From assembly GCA_016946835.1 (NCBI GenBank), contig JACVTC010000094.1, positions 450,001-514,000 on the forward strand: a stretch of 64,000 nt of DNA, given 5' to 3'. Each line of letters opens with the position of its first letter. Within the stretch, counting starts at the first letter, position 1. The DNA comes from Neocallimastix lanati (nom. inval.). Taxonomy: Eukaryota > Neocallimastigomycota > Neocallimastigomycetes > Neocallimastigales > Neocallimastigaceae. The translations under genes were made by a program, and so were the position numbers. Shown in pieces: positions 19,638 through 37,420 of the stretch. Under the pieces are notes generated by a model. The model did not search any database. It saw nothing but the letters and a program-made list of their open reading frames with translations, and was not told the origin of the DNA.

Positions 19638-19797
19638 ATAATAATAGTATTTTTTATATGGATAGTTATTTATTAATTTTAATAGAATAGAACTAATATT
19701 TATAAATTGATTTTATATTATATTGATGATTCAAAAAAAAAAAAAAAAAAAAATGAATTCCTCCTCTAATATATATACTAATATATATATTCAAAAA

Positions 19798-19832
<35 letters not shown>

Positions 19833-19931
19833 TTTTTCATTATTTTTTTTATTATTATTATTAAAATTTTAAGATTATTTTGCTTTTTTAATTTTTGAAT
19901 TTTTAATAAATAATCAAAATAATAATAGACA

Positions 19932-19978
<47 letters not shown>

Positions 19979-20735
19979 AGAATAAAGAAAATAAATGAAA
20001 TGAAATGAAATTAAAAGTAGTAATAAAAAAAAAAAAAAGAAGTTGAATAAAGAAATTTGAAGTAACTATATATATTAAATTTTTTTTGTATTGTTTTGAT
20101 TTAATTATTATCATATTACTTTACAAAATTAAAATGAATTGAATAGTTAAATGAAAAAAAAAAAAAAAAAATTAATATATATATATTTATTAATTAAAGA
20201 TCTTTTATATATATATATTATAATTTTTTTTTTTACTTGTCCAATTCCTCAAGTTTTGAAAACTACTTGTAGTAAACAATAAAAGTAATTAAAAAATTAA
20301 AAAAAAAAGTTTAAAAATGTATTCTATATGAGCTATATACATTTATATATATATATATTTTATTAAAAAATTTTTTAAAAAAAATTATGATAGTTTGATT
20401 CTAAATAACATCGAATCCATAAAATCATTAATTAAAATAAGATAGATATAGTACTAATAATAATCGAAATTATATATGAAAATTTAGAAACAAAATAAAA
20501 AACAAGAAAAAAAAATAAGAAAAAAAAAAAAAAAAAAGAACGAATATAATTAATTAACATTATAAAAATTGAATTAAAAGAAAAATTTTATATTTATATT
20601 AGAAAAAAAATTTTTTTTTTTAGTGACTTTTATGAAGAATATACACCAATGATATACTTTGTCTTTCATGCGATCTAATTCCTTTTATACGTAACTCTTG
20701 GAAAATAATGAATAATAAACTCTAATATCTAATAA
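19030..20735 (-). CDS. Possible small-exon gene of unknown function (uncertain model)
   Basis: Islands of higher GC with coding-like frames and splice signals on the minus strand. About 20732-20655: FQELRIKGIRSHERQSISL, donor GTGTAT. About 20266-20241: FSKLEELD, donor GTAAAA, phase 2. About 19230-19165: acceptor TTTCAAG, then KTKSPPSNSSHSSMITS. About 19120-19035: ISSLLYRFDVDALEKG followed by RLSPQKEDYSIYIR. The first three join in phase; the last does not join cleanly to the third (a stop arises or an indel in an A/T run must be assumed). The plus strand of 19160-19240 also reads plausibly (EVIIDEWEELDGGDFVLETH). No first exon with ATG was found. It may be a real short gene, a broken one, or two opposed genes. 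Confidence 0.3.
19450..19753. repeat. Tandem duplication with poly(A) between units
   Basis: Two copies of a unit of about 140 bp. Each opens with TTC and a long A run, then GGCAATAATAATAGTAT, a segment with GGATAGTTATTTAT, and AGAATAGAACTAATATTTAT before the next TTC-A run. A third copy begins at 19732 and stops after its A run. The copies differ mainly by a short deletion near the start. Confidence 0.85.
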
Positions 20736-21609
20736 GGTATAAAAAACTTGAGAGATTAAATTATTATAAACAGTAAACAAAACAAAATAAAAATAAAAAA
20801 ATAAAAAAAAAACAACTCAAAAATAAAAGAAAAAAAAAAATAAAAAACAAAAAAAAAAAAAAAAAAAAAAAAAAAATAATAATAAAAAAATTTTTTTTAT
20901 ATAATATAAAATTAATAGATTATAACTTTATATATTATGTATATAGGAAAGTAAAAAAATAAAATAAAATAAAATAAAAATAAAATAAAAAAAAAAAAAA
21001 AAAAAAAAATAATTATATATATTTATTTATTTATTCAAATAAAATCAAATAAAATCAAATCAAAATATATATATATATATATATATTATTTTTAAAATTT
21101 AAAGATTAAAAATATTAATATTTATAATAAAATTAAAGTTTTTTTAAAAAAAAAAAAGATATGTTAATCTGAAGGCAATAGTAAAGCAATAAAAAAATAG
21201 AGTTCACTGGTTAAAAATAATTAATAATTATTATAAACATATTTTCGACAAAAAAAAAAAAAAAAAAAAAAACTTAAGCTGTTTTTTTTTTTTTTTTTCT
21301 TTTTCTTTATTATAAATTTTAATAATATATTAAGTAAAAAACATATATATATATCGAACTTTATATACATATTTAAAAAATACTAATAATAATAATAATA
21401 ATAATGATATTAATAATAATAATAAATTAATAATAATATTAATTTAAAATAATTAGAAAAATAATAATAGTAATAATAATAATAATAAAATAATAGTAAT
21501 AGTAATAAAATAATAATAATAGTAATAAATAATAATAATAATTGAAAAATTAAAAAAAAATAATAATAATAAAATAAAGATAAAAAAAAATTAAAAAGTA
21601 CCAATAAAA
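20736..21609. other. AT-rich 5' flank of the Sel1-repeat gene
   Basis: No coding signal. It holds A runs (20851-20875, 20990-21009), a T run (21281-21298), TA tracts and imperfect AAT/AGT repeats (21383-21550) immediately upstream of the start codon at 21610. Confidence 0.6.
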
Positions 21610-27700
<6,091 letters not shown>

Positions 27701-28364
27701 CCTTTACCCTCCTTATTAATTTTAAAATAAATAAATAAATAACTAAATAAAATAAAAACAACTAATTCTTATTAAACTATTTAAAGATAATTATAGATAT
27801 AGAAATTTTTTCTTTTTTTTAAAAAAAAAAAAAAATAATTTTTATAAATTTTAGTATTAGTTTTCACTTTTTTTTTTCTTTAGATATAACAATATAAATA
27901 AAAAAAAATATCAAAAAAATTACATTATAGAGAAAATATTATAATATAGAAACAAAAAACAAAAAATAATAAAAATAATAAAAAATTACTATTAGAATAA
28001 TAGAAGAATAATAGAATTAAATTTATAGATTACTTTTCTATTTGAAATCCTTATTTTAACAAATTTAAAAATAATAATAAAAACAAACATAAAAATAAAA
28101 ATAAAAAAAAAAAAAAAAAAATTTTTTTAATATTTCGTCATTTTTACTATATTGACTCTACTTATATAAATATAACTGGTATTTAACATTAAGTTCTACA
28201 TTTTTAAAAAAAAAAATAATAATAATAATAATAAATAAATAATTAAATAAATAAATAATTAATTAATTAAATAATTAAATAATTAAATAAAATATGATAA
28301 TAAAAATAACACAATAAAAAGGTAATACAGGTATTTTTTTTTTTTTTATTTTTTATTTTATTTT

Positions 28365-28397
<33 letters not shown>

Positions 28398-29538
28398 TTA
28401 ATTTAATTATTGTTTTTATTTTTTAATTATTTTTTTTTTCTTTTTTGTTTTCTTTTTTTTATAAATATTATTTTATTACAATTAATAGTTATTATTTATA
28501 TATATATATTTATATATATATTATTTTTTAATGATTTTGATAATGGGTAGGAGATTAATAATATATTATATATATAATAAATATAATTGTAATATTTTAT
28601 TAAATTATGAATTTTTTAATAAACATTAAATAATATTTACATAAAATTATGTTTTATTTTAATTAGTGTCTTTTAATTAAGTTAAGGAGTTTTATTGAAG
28701 TTTTTTTTTTTTTTTTTTCTTTTGTTTTTGAATTTGAATAAAAATTAAACTTTTTTTTTTTTTTTTCTCTTTGGTTAATCGTAAAATAATATTTATTAAT
28801 AGTAAAGTTATTTCTTCATTTATCTTATTTCTTTATATATATATTTAAAATAAAAATATTTTTATAAAATGAACTTATTTAACTTTACTAATATAAAAAA
28901 ATAATATAATTCGATTATGATTTAAATATTAAAATAACTGTAAATAATGTTCATTTAATTTATAATATGTAACATTATAACTATTCTTTAATATAATAAA
29001 TTTGAAGAAATCTTAATATGTATTATTATTATTATTCGTTTTGTTTCGTTTATATTTTGCTTTTGCTTTTTTTTTTTTTTTTTTTTTTTGCTTTTTTGTT
29101 TTTAATTCATAAACAAAAAATTAATAATTTATAGAATATTATAAGAAAAAAATAATAAATAAATATTTTATAAAAAAAAAAAAAGGGGGATTGGGTAGGC
29201 ATTTAATATTCATTTAATATTCATTTAATGTATATTATTTCATCTATCTTTGTTTTGATTATATGAATATATATTAAAAATATATTTTAAAAATAAAAAA
29301 ATAAAGAAGAAAAAAAATTAAAATAAAATTATAAAAAAAAAAAAAGAAAAACTATAAATTATAAAATTGCAATACGTTTTCAAATATATATAGGTATTCC
29401 TATTTATAAATTATTGCTTCTTCTTTCTATTTGTTACTGTTTCTGTTTTTGTTTTATTTTTTTTTTTTTTTTTTTTTTCTTCTTCTTCTTTTCAAAAAAT
29501 TTTTTATATATTATTATTCAGGTGGTTAGGTAAGAAAT
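27701..29538. other. Intergenic region between convergent Sel1 and IF1-like genes
   Basis: 1.8 kb with A/T homopolymers (T runs near 28367-28393, 28700-28718, 29070-29089), TAAA tetranucleotides near 28231-28290 and no coding signal. It holds the 3' ends of both flanking genes. Confidence 0.6.
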
Positions 29539-30195
29539 CTATGGTTTTCTTGCGGTAAAGAATTTTTCTTTTAATCTTTCTAAGCGTTCTTGATTTTGAG
29601 GCTGATGAGGGGCAGCTGAAGCTCTTGAACTTTGCATATCAGCAGATAGTTTTAACTTTCTGGCATTTAAAACAGGATTATTATAAAAAGTCTGACTACT
29701 GTTCTTTAAAAGTTCAGCCTTCTCAGAGAGACGTAGAGGGGATTGTCTTACTTGGAAACGAATACCCTTAGTATTAAAGGCAGGATTAAAATTCATAGAT
29801 TTGGCAATGTTTAAAGGAATAGTAGGTTGATTTTGATTGGCAAAGGTCATAGCATCTTTTGCTGCTAATTTTTTCTTAATAATTTTTAATAATTCTCTAT
29901 CCTTATTATAAACCCATTGTTCTTCCATAGCTGCTTCTTTTTGAGCAAACATACCTCTTCCACCAGTACTTACAAAACGTTGTTGATGTCCTTCAAATGA
30001 ATTATAAGCATTTTGAACCATTTTTGGATAATAAGGAGAATAGTTATTTAAATAATTTATTGTAAATCTATTACCATTTTCATTAGCAACAGTAGAATAG
30101 TTATTTACAGTTGAAGATGTCGTTTTAGTATTTAAAGTTTGATATTTTGAACGTAAACCGTTAAAAGCGGTAGTAAAAAGCTTATTTCTATTCAT
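29539..30195 (-). CDS. Protein with an IF1 (mitochondrial F1-ATPase inhibitor)-like segment
   Basis: Intronless, 218 residues. The first 30 residues are rich in Arg/Lys/Ser/Thr/Asn and lack acids (MNRNKLFTTAFNGLRSKYQT), as expected for a mitochondrial-type targeting peptide. Residues 79-110 contain GRGMFAQKEAAMEEQWVYNK and then DRELLKIIKKKL. This aligns without gaps to the IF1 inhibitory region: Gly-rich start, Phe, basic-Glu, Ala, Glu-Glu, an aromatic, then a basic helix with E-x-L-x3-KK. IF1 blocks reverse ATP hydrolysis by F1. Unlike normal IF1 (60-100 residues), a further 105 residues follow (PTIPLNIAKSMNFNPAF..., SPLRLSEKAELLK..., ending LKEKFFTARKP), with no long coiled coil for dimerisation. 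Sequence and gene are clear; the function rests on one 30-residue match. Confidence 0.6.
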   Translation of the reverse strand: MNRNKLFTTAFNGLRSKYQTLNTKTTSSTVNNYSTVANENGNRFTINYLNNYSPYYPKMVQNAYNSFEGHQQRFVSTGGRGMFAQKEAAMEEQWVYNKDRELLKIIKKKLAAKDAMTFANQNQPTIPLNIAKSMNFNPAFNTKGIRFQVRQSPLRLSEKAELLKNSSQTFYNNPVLNARKLKLSADMQSSRASAAPHQPQNQERLERLKEKFFTARKP

Positions 30196-30336
30196 TTTTT
30201 TTTTCTATTTTTTTTTCTTTACTTTTTCAATATAATTATTTAAATAAAAAGTTGATAAACTATATTAATCAATATTAAAAAAAAAAATTATTTTTTTGAA
30301 TTATTTAAAACTTCCTTTATTTATTAATGGTATTTA

Positions 30337-30465
30337 AAATATTGATACTTTTTAATATTATTATTGAATAAGTTTTCTAAATATTGATACTTTTTAATAT
30401 TATTATTGAATAAGTTTTCTAAATATTGATACTTTTTAATATTATTATTGAATAAGTTTTTTTAA
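30337..30465. repeat. 42-bp tandem repeat, three copies
   Basis: Perfect or near-perfect copies start at 30337, 30379 and 30421. The unit begins AAATATTGATACTTTTTAAT and ends GAATAAGTTTTCT. It lies about 140 bp upstream of the IF1-like gene start, so it may be in its promoter region. Confidence 0.95.
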
Positions 30466-30944
30466 AATATACTCCTTTTTAAATTTTGTGGTATAGCTAT
30501 TAATTAAATATTTTTTGTTTATTTATAAATTATTTTTATTTATATTAAAACAATATATTGTAAAATTAGATAGTTATGATTAATATTATATTTAATTATG
30601 GCTATTTATAAGTTTTTTATTTTATGTCTTTAATTTTTTTATTATTATTACTATTATTATTATTTTTTAATTATTATTAAATTATATAATTTAATTTTTA
30701 AATCTTTTAAAATAAAAAGGTAAATAAAAATAAAAAAAGTTTTCTTTTATATCAAAAGTTTATTTTAAAGTTTTTTATTAATATATAAAAATTAAATAAA
30801 TAAAAAATAAATTTATATTACATTTTATATATATATTATTAATAAATAATAAATTATAAATAATTGAATAATAATAAAGAGTATTTATTAATAAATAAAA
30901 ATAATTATAAATAATTGAATAATAATAAAGAGTATTTATTAATA

Positions 30945-31505
30945 AATAATAAATAATAAATAATAAATAAATAAATAATAAATAATAAATAATAAATAAT
31001 AAATAATAAATATTAAATATTAAATATTAAATATTAAATATTAAATATTAAATATTAAATAATAATAATAATAAATAATAAATAATAAATAATAAATAAT
31101 AAATAATAAATAATAAATAATAAATAATAAATAATAAATAATAAATAATAAATAATAAATAATAAATAAATAAATAATAAATAATAAATAATAAATAATA
31201 AATAATAAATAATAAATAATAAATAATAAATAATAAATAATAAATAATAAATAATAAATAAATAAATAATAAATAATAAATAATGGAATAATAAATAATA
31301 AATAATAAATAATAAATAATAAATAATAAATAATAAATAATAATAAATAATAAATAATAAATAATAAATAATAAATAATAAATAATAAATAATAAATATT
31401 AAATATTAAATATTAAATATTAAATATTAAATATTAAATATTAAATATTAAATATTAAATATTAAATAATAAATAATAAATAATAAATAATAAATAATAA
31501 ATATT
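30945..31505. repeat. AATAAAT / AATATTA heptamer satellite
   Basis: About 560 bp of AATAAAT-type heptamers with two internal blocks switched to the ATTAAAT variant (31012-31062 and 31395-31465). A flanking 50-bp duplicated segment with AATTGAATAATAATAAAGAG lies at 30855-30945. Confidence 0.9.
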
Positions 31506-33240
31506 AATAATTTACAATTAAATATTTCTTAATATTTAGTAGTTATTAACTGTTAAATAATATAAATAAGTTAAAACTTTATTTATTGACTTTTATGATA
31601 ATTAACTAATTATTATATATTATTATTAATCTTTATATTATAAAACCGTAACTGTTAATTATTGTTAAATTTAATTGTTATTATATATTATTTAATTGTT
31701 ATTATTTAATTATTTAATTGTTATTATTTAATTATTTAATTGTTATTTAATTATTTAATTGTTATTTAATTATTTAATTATTTAATTATATTTAATTATA
31801 TTTGATATAATTAAAACTTTACCATTTATTTAATGTTTAAATAAAAAAAAATAAAGATAATACTAAAAATTTTATTTTAAATTAAATCCAAACTCTCAAA
31901 TAATTAATCCTCAATAGTTCACACCTCCATACAAATTCTATTTTATAATTTATAAATTAAACATTTGCCATGTTTTTTCACCACCTCATTCATCATAGAT
32001 ACCATATTTTTACCCACACAGAAAAGATAAAAAATTACATTTATTTCTATCATTCAATCTCTCCATCTCTCAATAAAATCTATATTTTATATATCAATCT
32101 ATTGATTTTATAAACAATTTTTATTTTGTTATTCATGATATTTATTTCTACCAAGTTACTTTTATTAGTATTTATAATTTCCTTTAATTTTTTTTATTTT
32201 TTATTATTATTTATTATTGCTTTTATTATTATTTCTTTTATTATTATTTCTTTTTATTTGATTTTATTATTTTTTATTTTTCGTATGGAGTCTTTTCAAC
32301 CTCTAAAAAAATTTTTTATTTCAAATGTCAAATGATTGAATTAAACTTTATTCAATATATTATGAATATATTATGAATATATGTAACATTGTATATAATG
32401 AATTGAATTTAATATGATGAATAACATGATCTATATATTCTATTAAATTATTTTCGTATATGATTGTATATATTACAATCGATTATAATATATAAATATT
32501 AATAATGTAAATTTGAATTAAAAATGTGTGAATTTAATTAAAATAATAAATTTCCAAATTTGGTTAAAACTTAAATTAAATTTTAAAAGTAAAAAAAAAA
32601 AAAAATTAAAAAAAAAAAAAAAACTTTTAAAAGGGAAAAAAAGGAAAAAAGGAAAAAAAAAAGAAAATAGAAAGAGAAAGAGAAAGAGAAATAGAAAGAG
32701 AAAATTTCCTTATTTTTTTTTTTACTTTGATTTTGATGAAAAGAATAAAATATAAAAACGAGTTGAAATAAAAGAAAGAAAGAAAGACGGAAAGAAAAGG
32801 TTAAAAAAATGAATCAAATTTCTTTATTCATATATTCATTAATATAAATTTTACAACTATTTATTTATAAATTTATAAAATAATGTAAACGTTTAAATCC
32901 AATTAATTTTTATTTTAAAGGATTGGTGTTTTTTTAAAGGGAATAATATAAATTATTAGATTAGAAGGAAAAAAAGATTATGTGTCCTTTTCATATATTT
33001 ATAATATATTTATAATTATTTAAAATGTTTAAATCACCAAGTAAATTATATATATATCAAAAAAGATTTTTAAATAAATGATAATGAGGAAGAAAAATAA
33101 TACAATTAATAGTTATTTTCTTTGAATATATGAAATAAAAAGACTTTCTTGTATATTTGAAACCAATTATTGGCACAATTACATAAAGTTAAAAACAGTT
33201 ATTAATTAATTCAAATGGTCAGAATATAGCTATTTAGTAT

Positions 33241-35945
33241 GGGGATCGGGGAGAGTTGCATTTCCCCAGATTGCATTTCCCCAAGTGGCGTATTATTAAA
33301 ATGTTGCATTTCCCCAGATTGCATTTCCCCAAGTTGCATTTCGACAAGTGGCTTATTGATATAAGTAAATGAATAAATAAATAAAAATTCAAAATAATTT
33401 TTTTAAACTTGTTTTTATTATATTTTATATTAATTATAGATATTTTTTAAAATAAAATAATTATTAATAATATTTAATTATAAAAATAAATTTAATTATA
33501 AAGATATATTTTAATATTTTGTAAAAAAATAATATTATAACAATATTTTAATTATAAAAATATATTTTTAAAATAATAATATTTTATCATAAAAATATAT
33601 TTTAATGTTCTTAAGCTAACCTAATCTAATAAAGATTAAAAATACTTTAATAATTATTGTATTTATTCATTTATTCTCTTTTTAAAATAATTTTTACTAT
33701 TAAAAAATTATTATTATATATGACAGAATTCATTTGGTCAATTTTCTGTCATTTCTTAATAATTTATTATTTAATCAATAATTTTTTTATATTTAAATCA
33801 TTTAAGCATTTCAACCATAATTCAATGAAATCATTTCTAACACTTTTCCTTTTTTTTTTAATAGAATTTCCATATTTTTGTAATATTTAACCAAAGCTTT
33901 AATTTCCTCAGTTCTTATCAATTTTTTTTGTTTTTTATTTCTTAAAATTCCAGCAGTTCTCCTTTCGTAATCAATGAAATATTTTGATTCTTCTTTTGCA
34001 ATTCTGATAGTAATTGAAAAAAAGTTGGTTTTTTTGCAAATAATTTTTTTAAGTATTTATTAAAAGTTTCTGAAACATTATTTGTAATATGCTCAATATT
34101 ATCATAATAGTTCCAATTTTCAGTTTCAAAGTTAATTAAATAAGTTTTTTTAAAATATTCTAAAAATTCTAAAAATTGAACATAATTATGTTCTTGGCAC
34201 TCACTTTTTATTTTACTATATATATCATATATATATTCAGGATTAATGAAAGGAAAGTTCGAAATATTATTATAATAAATATATAAATCTTTTATTTTTT
34301 CTACTTTATTACCACATAATTCTTTTTTTTTTTAATTTCTAATGCTCTTTTAAAATGCCATATACAGTATTTAATATTTGCATTAATAAAAACTTTTTGT
34401 GCAACATTAGATACAGCTTTTTCAAAATCGCAATGAAATATTTTTGGTGTAATTTCAATACTATTATATTTACTAGAATTTTTTTTTAATTTCTTCAAAT
34501 AATATTTCATAAGTTGTTTGCTTTTTATTTTTTAATATAGAAAAGGAAGTAGTGTAAAAACAATTTAATTCTGTAACATAGGTTCTAGTTATGAATACTT
34601 GATAACTAAATATAGGTGCAATATAAAATGTGCCATCCGCAAAAATATGTTTATTTTTAGAAAATAACTCTGCTTGGAATGGAGATTGAAAAACAATTAA
34701 ATCATTATTTTTGAATATCATAAAATTTTCATCCCTTTTTGTTTTATAATATTTTGATTCATTGGGAATTTCATCAAATGTTGTTATATCAGGAGGTAGT
34801 TGTTTTCTTCTACTTCTTGTTACTTGGAATTTAATTGAATTATATCCTGGACATATAAGACCCATACCTTGAGAAATTTCATCATATGTACGTTTTATAT
34901 TTACATTAAAAGGAATTGAACTTTTTGAAATTTCATCTTTAATTTTATTTTTTACAATTGATTTAGCTGCTCCAAATTTATTTTCAAGATGATTATGTGA
35001 GTCATCATATTCTAAGATTTGATTCTCATTATTTAAAATAATGAAAGATGGACATCGATTTAATGTTTTATATTCTGTACATTTATATTTTTTTGAATTG
35101 TCTTTCCTTTTGGATGAAAGATTAAACTTATATTTTCTGTTTAAAATAATTTGTTCTTTTCCTCTATTAGTTTTGCTTATTTCAATTTCTAGATTTTTCT
35201 CTTTTTTTTTAATAAAAGTTTCTAATTAAATATTCTAATGATTAATTTTAATAATATATATTTTTAATTATATATACTTTAAATGAAGATTAATTATCCA
35301 AATCTTATTTTTTAATTCTTCTATATTTTAAATAATTCCTTTTTTTAGTGTAACTGGATAAATATAAAGTATTTATAAGTTTATTATATTTTTTATTATA
35401 TAAAGTATAAAAATTTTTATATTATAATTTTATATTTATTTTTATATTTAATAACTATTATAATTTTCATCGTTATTATAAAAATATTATTATTGATGTT
35501 TCTGTAATTATTGCTACAGTTTATATTTATTTATTATTTATTATATATTATTTATTATTAATTTATACTTTTTTACGTTTTTCTAAAGTAGGTAAATATT
35601 ATTTTTATTAATTCATTTATATATATATTTGTAAATAATAATAATATTATTTATATTTTAATCGTCATTATTATTATTAATGACAATCCTTTTATAATTA
35701 TAGCAATACTGTTTATATTATTATTTTTTTTTATTAATTATATTACTATATTGTTTATTTTATTATTATTATTTTTTTTTTATTTATTATTATAAAAAAT
35801 TATTTTTATAATTGAATATTAATAAATTATATATATAAAAAAAAAATATTTATTATTTATTTAATTATTAAAAAGCAAGCCACGTACAAAAATACGCCAC
35901 AATATAAAATGTACTAGATTCATTTTAGTATGTATGTTATATACT
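33241..35945 (-). mobile_element. Mutator-like (MULE) DNA transposon, near-complete
   Basis: A transposase frame (33845-35229) lies between inverted ends. The left end (33241-33365) has repeated TTGCATTTCCCCAAGTGGCG-like modules. The right end, read inward on the minus strand from about 35935, has GAATCTAGTACATTTTATAT followed by TGTGGCG and ACGTGGCTTGC. Internal subterminal sequence is AT-rich. The GTGGCG/GTGGCTT modules recur at six or more other places in the window, marking a family. Confidence 0.7.
33845..35229 (-). pseudogene. MULE transposase with FLYWCH-like N-terminus, frameshifted
   Basis: Open from 35229 to 34473 without an early ATG (the first in-frame ATG is at 34865), then continuing in another frame from about 34510 after a T9 run, and shifting again near a T11 run at 34323-34333. 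The N-terminal part shows a FLYWCH-like zinc-binding pattern: C in KYKCTEYK, C in LNRCPSF, and H-x-H in DDSHNHLEN. The catalytic part has FADGTFYIAPIFSYQVF (first Asp), HCDFEKAVSNVAQKVF (second acid) and YCIWHFKRALE (the MULE CxxH-type motif). A downstream part reads ENWNYYDNIEHITNNVSETF and FFQLLSELQK. Only homopolymer indels and the lost start break it, so it is a young copy, or some breaks are assembly errors. Confidence 0.8.
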
Positions 35946-36388
35946 AGCATGTTATAATAGTTATACTATTTTAACTCTTTAAATTTTTCTTTTATAAATT
36001 TTTAAAAAGCATTTTTGTCTTTTTTTCATTATCTCAAATTTTATTGTTTAATTTTCTTAATATTTATATATATATATATATATATATATTATTTAAATTT
36101 CTAATGCTTTTTTTCTTTTTTTATTATTATTATTTAGTTAAAAATAGAATAAATATTAAAATAAAAAACTTGTTTCTAAGACTATTTAATAATTTTTCTT
36201 TTAATTTTCTTGTCCATCTATATCATTAGTTATATATTTCATATTATTCCGTTATAATAAACTATTTTAGTTTTGTTTAAAGTTTTTTTTTTTTTTTTTG
36301 TGTTTTTTTGTTTTTCGATTTCATATTATTAATTAAAATAAAAGTGTTTATTATTAATATTTATATATATATATGTATAATATATACT

Positions 36389-36427
<39 letters not shown>

Positions 36428-36856
36428 TTTATGAAAATTCACATTTATTTATACAATAAAGTAAAGTTTTTATTCCATTTAATGGAACTTTTTTTTTTTT
36501 ATTTTTTTTAAACATGGGTAAAACCTTAAAAAAAAATACGTCAGAGAAATGTAAATTTTAATTTTTTAAAATAAATATTATAAACAAATGACTTTTTTTT
36601 TTTTTTTTTAATGAATAAATTTATAAAAAATAATTGTAAATTCAAATTAATAATATTTTTAATAAATAAATAAATAAATTAACAAATAAATAAATAAAAT
36701 AAAGTAGTACTAAATAAAAAAAAAATAGAAAATAGAAAAGATAAAATTAATGTAGGTTAAAAAATGCTAAAAAAATTTAACTAAATAACTTAAAAATTTT
36801 TTATGGTTTATGTAATTATAAATATTCCGTACATAAATAATAAATAAATAATTAGA
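35946..36856. other. AT-rich spacer between two MULE copies
   Basis: No coding signal. It contains TA tracts, an A run of about 33 (36392-36423), T runs, and TAAA repeats (36660-36690). Confidence 0.6.
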
Positions 36857-36919
36857 AGAAAAGTTACATTTCTCAATGTGGCGTACATTATTATGTAATA
36901 TGACACCATAAATTTTTTA

Positions 36920-37171
36920 GTATTTTTTAATTCAATTATAAATAAATTATAAACAATTTAAGAGTTAATTTATTAATATTTATTATTTAAAAGTAATAAA
37001 AAATGTTTGACAAAAAAAAACTTACTTATACTTATTGAGGCTTGATAAAACTTATTTTAACAATGCATTAAATAATGTATTTCAAATACAAAGATAATAA
37101 TATATACATAACAGAAATAATATAATTAATATAATTTTAAACATATTTAATAAACTTCATAAAATCTAACA
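36920..37171 (-). repeat. 3' LTR of the copia element
   Basis: Shares TTTATTAATATTTATTATT, ATTGAGGCTTGATAA, ATTAAATAATGTATTTCAAA and ATTTTAAACAT with 41037-41309. The inner boundary is sharp (TGTTAG next to the purine tract); the outer boundary is approximate. Confidence 0.75.
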
Positions 37172-37420
37172 TTCCCCCTCATACCAGAATACTTTTTATT
37201 AAATATTTTGTCTGAAAATTTGGATATATTTGGTCCAGTTAAGTCCTTGGTTAGGGGATTCGTTAGTATCTTTTCGGTGTTGATATAATTTAAAGTTATT
37301 TTATTATTTTTTGATATTGTCATAATTAAAATGAAATTTTATATATCTATGTGTTTTAATTTACTATTAATTTCTCCATTTTCTAGTGTTGTTTTACTTG
37401 CAATATTATCTATCATAATT

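Larger units (their letters stand above)
30196..33240. other. Repeat-filled intergenic region
   Basis: 3 kb without a convincing gene. It contains the 42-bp and 7-bp tandem arrays listed separately and TTTAATTATTTAATTGTTAT repeats (31675-31790). A pyrimidine-skewed block (about 31890-32100) reads as MERLNDRNKCNFLSF and MVSMMNEVVKKHGKC in different frames on the minus strand, too little to call a gene. A purine-skewed block follows at 32590-32800 (GAAAGA-type). Confidence 0.5.
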
